A stretch of 62,940 bases of DNA from Rahnella victoriana. Its GTDB lineage: Bacteria; Pseudomonadota; Gammaproteobacteria; Enterobacterales; Enterobacteriaceae. The notes under the pieces are model-generated. The model did not search any database, was not told the DNA's origin, and saw nothing but the letters and a program-made list of their open reading frames with translations. Numbering within the stretch: position 1 is the first letter of the stretch; each line of letters begins with the position of its first letter. The stretch lies in contig NZ_SJOJ01000032.1 of assembly GCF_004330295.1 (NCBI RefSeq), positions 1-62,940 on the forward strand, written 5' to 3'. This document shows, in pieces, positions 25,835 to 34,475 of the stretch. A program made the position numbers and the translations under genes.

Positions 25835-26380
25835 ATGTGGGAACGCAAACTATCGAACGCTGAAAAAACGCTTTTTACACAAAAAATAACCGAGGATCTG
25901 GATAATCGTCATTTGACTGTCTATGGGAAACACGCTCATACAGAAAAAGCCTTATGCATTGTTAAGATTATTAATTATATGCTGGAGAATATTTCTGACG
26001 AGATCACACTGGAAGATCTGGAAAAAATATGTGGTAAAACCCGTTTTGATATTTGCCGTATATTCAAACATTTCTATGATGTCACTCCCATAAAGTGGAT
26101 GTGGAAAGTCAGGCTGGCGCTGGCCAGAGAATTTATCCATTTAGCCCCTGAGTGGTCATTAACGGATATCAGTTATGCGTGCGGATTTTCGTCATTGCCG
26201 CATTTTTCCCGAAGTTTCAGTAAGACTTATAGCGAGTCTCCGCTCAAATTTAAGCAGAATGTCATCAGGACAATGCGTCCGGAAATTAAAAAAGAGTCGT
26301 CAGATTATGATTTCATTTTCGGGGTTCAAAGAAACAACTTTTCAAGAAGCATGTTAATCAGTAACCTGCATTGCTTATAA
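25835..26380 (+). CDS. AraC-family regulator without a sensory domain
   Basis: A 181-residue protein consisting of a short N-terminal stretch of about 45 residues and an AraC double helix-turn-helix: ITLEDLEKICGKTRFDICRIF, then WSLTDISYACGFSSLPHFSR and FSKTYSESPLKFK, the family signature. The usual cupin or other effector domain is missing, as in MarA/SoxS-type proteins whose activity depends on their level. A 40-residue C-terminal tail follows. AAGGGG precedes the ATG at 25835. It is divergent from the export operon and convergent with the biosynthetic operon, with a gap of 3 bases, and probably helps regulate them. Confidence 0.85.
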   Translation: MWERKLSNAEKTLFTQKITEDLDNRHLTVYGKHAHTEKALCIVKIINYMLENISDEITLEDLEKICGKTRFDICRIFKHFYDVTPIKWMWKVRLALAREFIHLAPEWSLTDISYACGFSSLPHFSRSFSKTYSESPLKFKQNVIRTMRPEIKKESSDYDFIFGVQRNNFSRSMLISNLHCL

Positions 26381-26383
26381 TTA

Positions 26384-27445
26384 TCAAAAAGATTTCTTAT
26401 GCCACTTTTTATTATTCACTGCACGCAATATCAGTTTAGGCTCACGGAAAGATGAAAAGTCTTCATGCAAGGTATTTCTCAGGAAATCTGAAATATAATT
26501 AAATACAGCTGGGTCACGTAATGCGCCGTTGTGGCCCTTTCCTTCTGTAACGATTAATTCACTTTTTTTCAAAGAATGGCTCAGTATTACCGCTTCATCC
26601 AATTCAATACTGAGATCGTTTTTATCATGTAATATCATGACCGGTTGTGTTATTGACCCGATAAGCTCCGGTCCAATAACATCAGGATGAACACCATAGC
26701 GGTGCTGGTAAAGTTTTTTCATTGATCCGGCAATACGCTTTGGCAATTTATTATTGCTGACATATCTGTCCATCATTTTTCCGTAGCTGCACGGACTGCC
26801 GATTAAAATCATCCGTTTAAAAAGCAGCCCTTGCAGGGCGGCCATGCAGCCAATTAAGCCGCCGGTCGAATGACCAATAATCACCGAAAAATGGCCATAG
26901 TGGTTTTCCATTTCCATGACGGCCCGAGACAAATCATAGAAAGACACTTTTTTTCCGGGAGAAATACCATGTGCGGGAAGGTCAGGCGCAAAAACAGCAT
27001 AGCCTTTTTCCTGCAACCGCTGCGCCATCTGCCGTAACATAATACTCCGGCCATCCCACCCGTGAAGGAGCAAGACTTTTTCGGCCTGCGGATCCGCCTG
27101 AGGATAAATGAAGACCTTAACAAAAGATTTACGCCAAAAAATCTCCTGCTGCACGCAGCGGCTGAGCAGCATGATTTCCCCCTGCTTATAGGGTAAAGGC
27201 CGGGTCTTTTCGAAAAGACGTAATGCGTATAATGCTGAAAGATAGGAAGACATGACATGCAGGGAATATAAATCGACTAAACTGATGAGTTTGCATGCCC
27301 TCGTATAATGTGTTGCGGGTCTTATTTTCGCTTTCATCAGTAACGTCGGACGCAATCGCATAATGACCAAAATCCGCAGGTAATTTTGGTGCACCAGCGA
27401 TAGAAATAAAAGGACGGGATAAAAGAAGCTATAAAACATTTTCAC
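26384..27445 (-). CDS. Alpha/beta hydrolase, last gene of the KAS III/ACP operon
   Basis: A 353-residue hydrolase with a hydrophobic N-terminus (about residues 5-30) that may anchor it to the membrane. The catalytic elements are visible: oxyanion loop LLLHGWDGR, nucleophile Ser193 in GHSTGG, acid near Asp277 (HDKNDLS) and His305 in GKGHNG. It could release a thioester-bound product or hydrolyse an ester. Its start overlaps the MATE gene by 17 bases. Confidence 0.85.
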   Translation of the reverse strand: MKMFYSFFYPVLLFLSLVHQNYLRILVIMRLRPTLLMKAKIRPATHYTRACKLISLVDLYSLHVMSSYLSALYALRLFEKTRPLPYKQGEIMLLSRCVQQEIFWRKSFVKVFIYPQADPQAEKVLLLHGWDGRSIMLRQMAQRLQEKGYAVFAPDLPAHGISPGKKVSFYDLSRAVMEMENHYGHFSVIIGHSTGGLIGCMAALQGLLFKRMILIGSPCSYGKMMDRYVSNNKLPKRIAGSMKKLYQHRYGVHPDVIGPELIGSITQPVMILHDKNDLSIELDEAVILSHSLKKSELIVTEGKGHNGALRDPAVFNYISDFLRNTLHEDFSSFREPKLILRAVNNKKWHKKSF

Positions 27446-28781
27446 TCCCTATTTTATTGGCCAGTCGCCAGTACTCCCTGCCGAACGCAATAAAGTACAC
27501 CACATTAAAGACAATAATCAGATTCATGATAGTGTGCAGTTGCGAAAATTTATCCCAGCCCACCAGTAAAGTGATAACAGTCAGTAATTCAATGATTACG
27601 GTTAATACCAGTACCCGTCGGGCCTGTTCTAATTGTTCCAGTAATGCCTGAAGCGAGGCGACGAAAGAAGTCAGGAAAAACGTCGGTAACAGAATCAGTA
27701 TAATCTGGCTGCTGACGTCCTGAATCACTTTGTCACCGGACAGAATTTTTATCAGGCTGGCCTCGGTGAAATAAACACCCGATGTCAGCAGAAGATAAAT
27801 AATACAAATAAAGGCCAACCCCCGGTGCAGCAACCGTTTTAATTCTTCACCGCTACTGATCGCCAGCCGCTGGTTAATTAATATCGCCAGCGCGGATCCA
27901 CAAGCCACAGCGGGGATGACGATAAACATTCGGATCTTGGTCACAATCAAAAAACCGGCAACATATTGCTCACCCAGCGTGCCAATTAACGGGAATATCA
28001 GCAGGGAACTGAAAAACAGCACCACCAGCGAGGCAAAAATGGGCACGCCAACCTGAAACAGAAGTCCGCTGAGACGCGGAATAAATGCCCCTGGCCGGTC
28101 ATCTTGCGCATTGCAGCCTGTACGCCATACCAGCCAAAGCGCGACAGGGATAAGCAGAGACGAAGCCAGCGCGTTTGAGACAATAATCGAATTAAAACCT
28201 AATCCGTAAACCTGATAGCCGATGTAGCAGATCAGCGCATTCAGCACGATATACGCGATGACTAACAGCATGCTTAACGCGCTCTTCCCCTGCCCGCGGA
28301 GCGCGCTGTTACACATCTCAAGCTGAATAAAGGGCAGCATGGACAGGAAATAGAGCGGTAATGCTGAGGAATAAAATGCATTCCCGGCGACAGGCAGCAG
28401 GGTCTGCAACAGAGGCGCACAAAGCGCCGTCACGCCACTTAGCAGTGCCACAATCAGGATACCCAGCGTCGCCAGCAGTGAAGTCGCCGCCAGGACCTTT
28501 TGACGCGACCACAGATTCAGTGAACGGGCACTGAAAACCTGATTAGTGATAGCCAGACATTCCAGAATCGCAAGAAATAGAAAGCTGAAAGGCTGGAGCA
28601 TTGACAGCACATAAATTGAACTGGTTTCTTTACCGTGCCCCAGAATCGCGGTCTGAATGTTTTGCGAAAATGAGACGGCAATGGCCACGATGATCATCGG
28701 CCAGGCTAACTTCAGCAGGTCGGCGATATCTTTGCTCAGGCTATGACGTTGTGGCAACGTCATTTCAGGTGAAGTATTCAT
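27429..28781 (-). CDS. MATE-family exporter
   Basis: A 450-residue, 12-helix multidrug and toxin extrusion protein. The first lobe opens DLLKLAWPMIIVAIAVSFSQNIQTAILGH and contains FFLSMLPF-type LYFLSMLPFIQLEMCNSALRGQGKS; the second lobe repeats the fold (LFQVGVPIFASLVV). It probably exports the product of the operon or a toxic intermediate by Na+ or proton antiport. It overlaps its upstream neighbour by 4 bases. Confidence 0.9.
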   Translation of the reverse strand: MNTSPEMTLPQRHSLSKDIADLLKLAWPMIIVAIAVSFSQNIQTAILGHGKETSSIYVLSMLQPFSFLFLAILECLAITNQVFSARSLNLWSRQKVLAATSLLATLGILIVALLSGVTALCAPLLQTLLPVAGNAFYSSALPLYFLSMLPFIQLEMCNSALRGQGKSALSMLLVIAYIVLNALICYIGYQVYGLGFNSIIVSNALASSLLIPVALWLVWRTGCNAQDDRPGAFIPRLSGLLFQVGVPIFASLVVLFFSSLLIFPLIGTLGEQYVAGFLIVTKIRMFIVIPAVACGSALAILINQRLAISSGEELKRLLHRGLAFICIIYLLLTSGVYFTEASLIKILSGDKVIQDVSSQIILILLPTFFLTSFVASLQALLEQLEQARRVLVLTVIIELLTVITLLVGWDKFSQLHTIMNLIIVFNVVYFIAFGREYWRLANKIGSENVL

Positions 28782-29419
28782 ACTCTGAGCTCCCGACGTT
28801 CCGGCAAAGCAGCCATGGCAACGGCTGCGGTTTTCCCATACAGGCTGTAAATCATCATCGAAAGGTAAGAAAGGCTGTGCGTCGAGCCGGATAAATAGCC
28901 ATGTCCGCCCATCAACTTTTCTGCCCGGTTGGTCAGCATCGTGAGCTGCCAGTGATCCGTCTCCGGATCAGCAAAGTCCTGCATCGCAATACGCATCTGC
29001 CACTGGAGCAATAACACCTCTGTTTGACTGCTCAGATCGGCGAAATCCGCCTTCACCAACTGATGTCGGGTCGTTTTTACGCCAAAGCTTTTCCTCCCGG
29101 ATAAATGCTTCCAGCTCACGGCCAGGATCTGGCTCAGTAGCCCCAGGCGTGCCGCAAAAGATGCCATAAGCGGGATCGGATCGTCGGTGATGTTTTCTGT
29201 GCCTGTGTGCTGCAAAGACATGCCCAGTGACGCCAGAATACGATCAGATTCAGCATGCTGTTCCGCGCAGGTTTCACCTTCCGCAGCCAGCAACTGATAC
29301 CCGCCGCAAAACACGCCGCTTGCCGTGTCGGCCCATTTCCGGCGCATCTGCCGGAAAGCTTCTGACGGCTCATAGTCCCTGAACAGAAAGTAAAGTCGGG
29401 TAAACTCTTCTTCAGACAT
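28778..29419 (-). CDS. Acyl-CoA dehydrogenase-like protein, C-terminal domain only
   Basis: A 213-residue protein that aligns only with the C-terminal helical domain of acyl-CoA dehydrogenases: AARLGLLSQILAVSWKHL, GRKSFGVKTTRHQLVKADFADL and the LMGGHGYLSG motif. The N-terminal helical and middle beta domains, and the acidic catalytic base region, are not recognisable, and it is about 170 residues shorter than usual. The start at 29419 overlaps the acyl carrier gene by 8 bases with GGAGAG upstream, so it is a complete gene in its operon rather than a broken one. It may be a non-catalytic partner or a reduced flavoenzyme acting on the carrier protein. Confidence 0.75.
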   Translation of the reverse strand: MSEEEFTRLYFLFRDYEPSEAFRQMRRKWADTASGVFCGGYQLLAAEGETCAEQHAESDRILASLGMSLQHTGTENITDDPIPLMASFAARLGLLSQILAVSWKHLSGRKSFGVKTTRHQLVKADFADLSSQTEVLLLQWQMRIAMQDFADPETDHWQLTMLTNRAEKLMGGHGYLSGSTHSLSYLSMMIYSLYGKTAAVAMAALPERRELRV

Positions 29420-29672
29420 CAGAGCTCTCCAACTGCAGGTGCTGCTCAATCCATTGAATAAGTTTTCCGACCGTGGTGAATGCATCCTGATTGATTTGAT
29501 CAGGTTCAAACATGAGGCCGGGGATTTTTTCTTCCAGGGTTAATAAGAACTGAACAAATAATACTGAATCGAGGTCCAGATCTTCATTGAAATCAGTTTC
29601 CGACGTTATGTTGATTTTTGCAGACATGACATCGTTTAAAGCATCATTAACGGCTAACAGAAGTTGTGACAT
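29412..29672 (-). CDS. Acyl carrier protein of the KAS III operon
   Basis: An 86-residue carrier protein with the phosphopantetheine serine at Ser36 in the motif DLDLDSVLFVQFLLTLEE, acidic helix II, and a C-terminal GKLIQWIEQHL helix. It is flanked, with overlaps on both sides, by the KAS III-like and dehydrogenase-like genes, which are expected to act on its thioester. The PPTase at 17507 is a likely activating enzyme. Confidence 0.9.
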   Translation of the reverse strand: MSQLLLAVNDALNDVMSAKINITSETDFNEDLDLDSVLFVQFLLTLEEKIPGLMFEPDQINQDAFTTVGKLIQWIEQHLQLESSDV

Positions 29673-30600
29673 GATTTACCTCATTATTTTCGTTTTTTTC
29701 AATCAGGATACAGGACATCGTTATCCCCATAGCAACACAGAGTATTCTTTTTCCTTCGAAACGCTTTAATAACGACGACACGTTAAATAAAATATCAGAA
29801 CAATAAGCATGCCCATAACCTGATATATGCTCAGTAAAAAGCTCACCCTTAAAGTTCAATTTACCGGCAATACGCCTGAGCATTGGCATATCTATATTAC
29901 CCGGAACAATGGCATCTATATGGTCAATGGTAAGGTTAAACTTTTTCAGGACGTAAAGATAAAAGTCATAATAATCTTGTTCCAGTGATGAGAAAAGCTC
30001 CCGCCGTCGGGCAGCCGGAAACTCTCTGTGATTATTATAAAATGAAGGCAGATGCCGCACGGCAGTGTTGTTGATTTGCCACTGTGAATGTCCCGCATTG
30101 AGCAGCATGGCAGCAGGAATTTCCGCCATAACACTATTATCAAGCTTATTAATATCACTGTGGAAAGCCTTTTCACCGGTAATGAGGATCATTGGCAGCT
30201 GACTTTTTATTACCCTGCTCTTCAACAAATGAATCGCCGACAAAGCGGAGGCACAATGATTCAGACTCACGGTTAATTGTTCCCAGTGTCCTATTCCGCA
30301 ACCGGTCGCTATCTCATCAAGCCAGCGGGCATCAAAGAAAGTATTATGGGTTTGTGTTTTTGCATAGACCAAATACCCCTGGCCTTTAGCGATATTTAGA
30401 TTGCCCGCCATCAGCGTTGATAGGGTTTCCTGTAACATCTGTGTATGGTTACCCGAAAACATTCCTACTGTGCTCAGAGAGTAATAACGTTCAAGTACCT
30501 TTCGTGCGCCTGTTTTTAAATTATGAGATGATTCAAGCGTACTTAATGGCCTTAAAGAAATACGACCAGGCAACCAGCATAATTCATTAAGTGGCAACAT
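29647..30600 (-). CDS. KAS III-like thiolase-fold protein
   Basis: A 317-residue protein of the 3-oxoacyl-ACP synthase III fold. A candidate nucleophile is Cys116 in SLNHCASALSAIHLL, at the expected place, and IPAAMLLNAG fits the core strand after it. The usual His in HQAN is replaced (IVPGNIDMPMLRR) and the NxGNT asparagine region reads GYGHAYCSD, so the decarboxylating pair is altered. It may therefore transfer acyl groups without decarboxylation, as some KAS III-like acyltransferases in natural-product pathways do. It heads a five-gene operon behind a possible -24/-12 element. Confidence 0.82.
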   Translation of the reverse strand: MLPLNELCWLPGRISLRPLSTLESSHNLKTGARKVLERYYSLSTVGMFSGNHTQMLQETLSTLMAGNLNIAKGQGYLVYAKTQTHNTFFDARWLDEIATGCGIGHWEQLTVSLNHCASALSAIHLLKSRVIKSQLPMILITGEKAFHSDINKLDNSVMAEIPAAMLLNAGHSQWQINNTAVRHLPSFYNNHREFPAARRRELFSSLEQDYYDFYLYVLKKFNLTIDHIDAIVPGNIDMPMLRRIAGKLNFKGELFTEHISGYGHAYCSDILFNVSSLLKRFEGKRILCVAMGITMSCILIEKNENNEVNHVTTSVSR

Positions 30601-30638
30601 ATTTTCTCACAGGGAATTATTTTAGAGTTATTATAAAC

Positions 30639-30653
30639 GCAGTCCATAATCCC
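30639..30653 (-). promoter_or_regulatory. Possible weak -24/-12 promoter of the KAS III operon
   Basis: On the minus strand GGATTATGGACTGC has GG and GC ten bases apart; the -24 side otherwise matches poorly and -12 reads CTGC. It lies 39 bases upstream of the start codon, and an inverted repeat with TCCC halves lies about 50 bases further upstream. The call is tentative. Confidence 0.35.
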
Positions 30654-30699
30654 AGAAAAAAAACGTTTTTTTTGCCTGCAATTGCTTAAAGGGCATGAA

Positions 30700-30728
30700 T
30701 TCCCATTTTTGAATCCCAAAAATGGAAT
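30700..30728. promoter_or_regulatory. Inverted repeat upstream of the KAS III operon
   Basis: CATTTTTG at 30704-30711 and its complement at 30717-30724 form an 8-bp dyad with a 5-base spacer. The same stretch contains TCCC twice, with TCCC-N6-GGAA at 30714-30727, a near match to the TCCC-N6-GGGA dyads upstream of the export operon. Confidence 0.5.
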
Positions 30729-30781
30729 GTAAAAGCGATTTCAGTATAAAGTACCGCAAGAACACCCAATAAATGCCCCCG

Positions 30782-32587
30782 CTAAACCTGCACGAAATGC
30801 CCGTCACTGACTTCACGGTAATGGCGGGCTGGCGGCTGATAATTCGCTGCGCGCAGCGGGCTGGCGAGTTCTTCCGGCACCACGGTGCGTTTACGGTGAA
30901 CATCCGGATCGGGCACCGGCACGGCAGCCAGCAGTTTGCGGGTGTAGGCGTGCTGCGGGTTTTCGAAAATATCCGCCCGCGAACCGATTTCGACGATTTC
31001 TCCCAGATACATCACCGCCACACGGTGGCTGATGCGTTCCACCACCGCCATGTCATGCGAGATAAACAGATACGCCAGCCCGAGTTGCTGTTGCAGATCG
31101 AGCATCAGATTGATCACCTGCGCTTTCACGGACACATCCAGCGCCGACACGGCTTCATCGGCGATGATCATTTTCGGTTCCAGCGCCAGTGCGCGGGCAA
31201 TGCAGATGCGCTGCCGCTGGCCGCCGGAAAACTGATGCGGGAACCGTGTCGCCATATTGCTTTGCAATCCCACCTGTTCCAGCAGTTGCGCCACACGGCG
31301 TTTCGCGCTTTCCGCGTTGTGCAATCCGAGGCTGACCATCGGTTCGGCAATCGCCTGTCCGATACGCATTCTCGGGTTCAGGCTTTCGTAAGGATCCTGA
31401 AAAATCATCTGCGCCTGCGTGCGGATTTCCGCCAGCCGCGCGCTGTCTGCGCGGCGAATATCTTGCCCGCGGATCAGCACCTCGCCGGCGGTCGCTTCGG
31501 TCAGGCGCAAAATGGTGCGTCCGGTGGTGGATTTACCGCAGCCGGATTCGCCCACCAGCGACAGGGTTTCGCCCGGTTGCAGGCTGAATGACAGATCTTC
31601 CACCGCATGCACGCGGGCGGACACCCGCCGCAGCAGGCCGGATTTCACATCGAAACGGGTGATCAGGTTTTTCACCTCCAGCACCGGCTGACCGGGGCGC
31701 AGGGTGTCGACCGATTCTGCGACCGGTTGCGGTTGTCCGGTTTGCATGTCAGTCAGCGGGAAACGCTTCGGCAACGCCACGCCGTTCATGGCGCCGAGCC
31801 GTGGCACGGCTGACAACAGCGCCCGCGTGTAAGGCTGTTTTGGCAGATGGAAGATTTCCCGCGTGGTCGCCTGTTCAATCGCTTCGCCCCGGTGCATCAC
31901 CAGCGTGCGGTCCGCCACTTCCGCCACCACGCCCATATCGTGCGTGATAAACAGAACGGACATCCCCTCTTCTTCCTGCAACGATTTAATCAGCGCCAGG
32001 ATCTGCGCCTGAATGGTGACATCCAGCGCGGTCGTTGGCTCATCGGCAATCAGCAGGCGCGGATTACAGGCCAGCGCGATGGCGATCACCACGCGCTGAC
32101 GCATACCGCCGGAAAAGCTCAGCGGATATTCATTGAGTCGCGAGGCAGCCGCCGGAATGCGGACCTTTTCCAGCAAACGCACCGCTTCGGCGCGGGCGGT
32201 GGCGTCATCCATGCCGCGATGGCGTTTCAGCACTTCGGTGATTTGTACGCCGATTTTCAGCACCGGATTCAGGCTGGTCATCGGCTCCTGAAAAATCATG
32301 CCGATGCGGTTGCCGCGAATGCTTTGCATCTGCGAACGGTTGAGGCTGAGTAGATCCTGACCGTCAAACTGAATGCGGCCGGAATAGCGGGTGTGCTTTT
32401 CATCCAGCAAACGCATGACAGACATCGCCGTGACACTTTTGCCGGAACCGGATTCACCCACCAGCGCCAGCGTCTCTTTCGGGCCAATCGAGAAGGAAAG
32501 ATCCCGCACCACGTTCAGCCATTCGCCTTCCACGGAAAACGCGGTATTGAGTTTATCGACCTGTAACACCGGATTTTGCATCATCAA
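30782..32587 (-). CDS. Opp-family ABC importer ATPase with two fused nucleotide-binding domains
   Basis: A 601-residue protein containing two complete nucleotide-binding domains. The first has Walker A GESGSGKS, signature FSGGMRQRV and Walker B LLIADEPTTALD; the second, from about residue 310, has GESGCGKS, FSGGQRQRICIARA and MIIADEAVSALD. GsiA (glutathione) and YejF have this fused arrangement, and the permease pair beside it resembles GsiCD/DppBC. It is the last gene of the seven-gene operon and powers uptake of the ligand of the binding protein at 37338. Confidence 0.95.
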   Translation of the reverse strand: MMMQNPVLQVDKLNTAFSVEGEWLNVVRDLSFSIGPKETLALVGESGSGKSVTAMSVMRLLDEKHTRYSGRIQFDGQDLLSLNRSQMQSIRGNRIGMIFQEPMTSLNPVLKIGVQITEVLKRHRGMDDATARAEAVRLLEKVRIPAAASRLNEYPLSFSGGMRQRVVIAIALACNPRLLIADEPTTALDVTIQAQILALIKSLQEEEGMSVLFITHDMGVVAEVADRTLVMHRGEAIEQATTREIFHLPKQPYTRALLSAVPRLGAMNGVALPKRFPLTDMQTGQPQPVAESVDTLRPGQPVLEVKNLITRFDVKSGLLRRVSARVHAVEDLSFSLQPGETLSLVGESGCGKSTTGRTILRLTEATAGEVLIRGQDIRRADSARLAEIRTQAQMIFQDPYESLNPRMRIGQAIAEPMVSLGLHNAESAKRRVAQLLEQVGLQSNMATRFPHQFSGGQRQRICIARALALEPKMIIADEAVSALDVSVKAQVINLMLDLQQQLGLAYLFISHDMAVVERISHRVAVMYLGEIVEIGSRADIFENPQHAYTRKLLAAVPVPDPDVHRKRTVVPEELASPLRAANYQPPARHYREVSDGHFVQV

Positions 32588-33501
32588 TCCTTATTGCGCG
32601 GGTTGAGGATGTCGCGCAGGGCGTCACCGACTAAGTTAATTGCCACAATCAGCACCAGCAGCGTGATGCCGGGGAAGACGCTGATCCAGTAGTCGCCGGA
32701 CATCAGGTAATCAAAGCCGTTGGCGATCAGCAGGCCGAGCGAAGGTTCGGTGACCGGCAAACCGATGCCGAGAAACGACAGCGTGGCTTCCAGCATGATG
32801 GCGTAGGCAATGCGCATGGTCGCCACCACAATCAGCGGCGGCAGGCAGTTGGGCAGAATATGACGGAACAGAATGCGCGGGTTCGACAGCGCCATGCTGC
32901 GCGCGGCGTCCACGTAGCTGCGGCGGCGTTCGAGCAGCGCCGAGCCGCGAATGGTGCGCGCGTAATACGCCCATTGCGTCACCACCAGCGCCAGAATGAT
33001 TTTGTCGACGCCCTGCCCGAGCACCGCCAGCAAAATCAGCGCAATCAGGATCGGCGGGAAACTCAGCTGGATATCAACAATGCGCATGATCAGCGCATCG
33101 GTTTTGCCGCCCGCGTAGGCGCTGATAAGCCCGGCTGCCGCACCAATCGTCAGCGCGATCAGCGCGCTGGAGACGCCAACCAGCAGGCTGGTGCGGGTGC
33201 CGTACAAAATGGCGCTCAGCAAGTCGCGCCCCTGATCGTCGGTTCCGAGCCAATAGGTCATGCCGCTCATACTGGCGGTGCCCGGTGTCAGGCGGCCATC
33301 CATGATATCGAGCTGTGATAAATCGTAAGGGTTTTGCGGCGAAATCCACGGCGCGAGCACTGCCAGCACAATGGCGATGCCTAAAATGATCAGGCCGCAC
33401 AGTGAGAATTTGTTACGCAGCAACGCCCGCACGGTCTGGTAAAACGCGGAGTGCGGTTTACCCTGCACGGCGGTACGCGAGTGAACGGAATCAGACGCCA
33501 T
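32584..33501 (-). CDS. Opp/Dpp-type ABC permease (DppC-like)
   Basis: A 305-residue inner-membrane permease with a long cytoplasmic N-terminus, a first helix near residue 35, and five more. APWISPQNPY, WLGTDDQGRDLLSAILYGTR and the EAA loop (YVDAARSMALSNPRILFRHILPN) are typical of DppC/OppC proteins. It pairs with the upstream DppB-like permease; the genes overlap by one base. Confidence 0.93.
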   Translation of the reverse strand: MASDSVHSRTAVQGKPHSAFYQTVRALLRNKFSLCGLIILGIAIVLAVLAPWISPQNPYDLSQLDIMDGRLTPGTASMSGMTYWLGTDDQGRDLLSAILYGTRTSLLVGVSSALIALTIGAAAGLISAYAGGKTDALIMRIVDIQLSFPPILIALILLAVLGQGVDKIILALVVTQWAYYARTIRGSALLERRRSYVDAARSMALSNPRILFRHILPNCLPPLIVVATMRIAYAIMLEATLSFLGIGLPVTEPSLGLLIANGFDYLMSGDYWISVFPGITLLVLIVAINLVGDALRDILNPRNKD

Positions 33502-34475
33502 CAGTGTTCGCCCCCCAGCCGCACACGCGGATCGACCAGCACATACAGCACATCCACCAGCAGGTTAATCAGGCTGAACATCACCACGGTGATCATCAGA
33601 TACGCCAGGATCACCGGGCGGTCGAGCACGGCGATGGAATCAATGATCAGTTTGCCCATCCCCGGCCAGGCGTAAATGGTTTCGGTCACCACGGCGAAGG
33701 CGATCAGCGAGCCAAGTTCCAGGCCGATAACGGTAATCAGCGGGATCAGGGTATTTTTCAATACGTGAACCAGCACGATGCGGCTTTCGGATAAGCCTTT
33801 GGCGCGGGCAAAACGAATGAAATCCTGTTGCAGACATTCGAGCACACCGGCGCGGGTCAGGCGGATGATCAGCGAGATTTTAAACAGCGCCAGATTGAAA
33901 GCGGGGAGAATGAGATGCGCGAGGCCGTCGGCGGTAAACAGGCTGAGCGGGACGCCGAAAACCTCCACCGTCGCGCCGCGTCCGGACGCCGGAAGCACAC
34001 CGAGTTTCACACTGAACAGCATGATCATCATCAGACCAATCCAGAACGTCGGCAGGCTGAAGCCTAAAATCGAGACGGTCATGATCGACTTCGATAACAC
34101 GCCGTCAGGGCGCAGACCGGCATAGACGCCAAGCGGAATGCCAATCACCAGCGCCAGGACAAAGGCCACCAGCGCCAGTTCGAGCGTCGCGGGCATTCGC
34201 TGAAAAATCAGGTGCAGCGCGGGCTGATTGTAGATAAAGGAGCTGCCCATATCGCCGTGCAGCGCGTTGACCACAAACAGGCCGTATTGCTCCCACACCG
34301 GTTTATCGAGGCCAAAAGACTGGATCACGCTCAGGCGCTCAGCGGGCGTCGCGGAGGTACTGAGCAGCAAATCCACCGGATTGCCGACCAGATACACGCC
34401 GCCAAACACCAGCAGCGACATCACGAACAACGTCAGCAGTGTCTGTCCGCAACGTCCCAGCAGGTAACGGCTCAT
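33501..34475 (-). CDS. Opp/Dpp-type ABC permease (DppB-like)
   Basis: A 324-residue permease: an N-terminal helix MSRYLLGRCGQTLLTLFVMSLL, a periplasmic domain with GNPVDLLLS and a helix bundle with EAA loop (DFIRFARAKGLSESRIVLVHVLKN). This is the first of the permease pair, and its start overlaps the nucleoside hydrolase gene by 4 bases. Confidence 0.93.
   Translation of the reverse strand: MSRYLLGRCGQTLLTLFVMSLLVFGGVYLVGNPVDLLLSTSATPAERLSVIQSFGLDKPVWEQYGLFVVNALHGDMGSSFIYNQPALHLIFQRMPATLELALVAFVLALVIGIPLGVYAGLRPDGVLSKSIMTVSILGFSLPTFWIGLMMIMLFSVKLGVLPASGRGATVEVFGVPLSLFTADGLAHLILPAFNLALFKISLIIRLTRAGVLECLQQDFIRFARAKGLSESRIVLVHVLKNTLIPLITVIGLELGSLIAFAVVTETIYAWPGMGKLIIDSIAVLDRPVILAYLMITVVMFSLINLLVDVLYVLVDPRVRLGGEH

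Noticed and set aside
30773-31591. Plus-strand frame (272 codons) within the fused ABC ATPase
   Set aside because: Antisense shadow of a gene with two complete nucleotide-binding domains.
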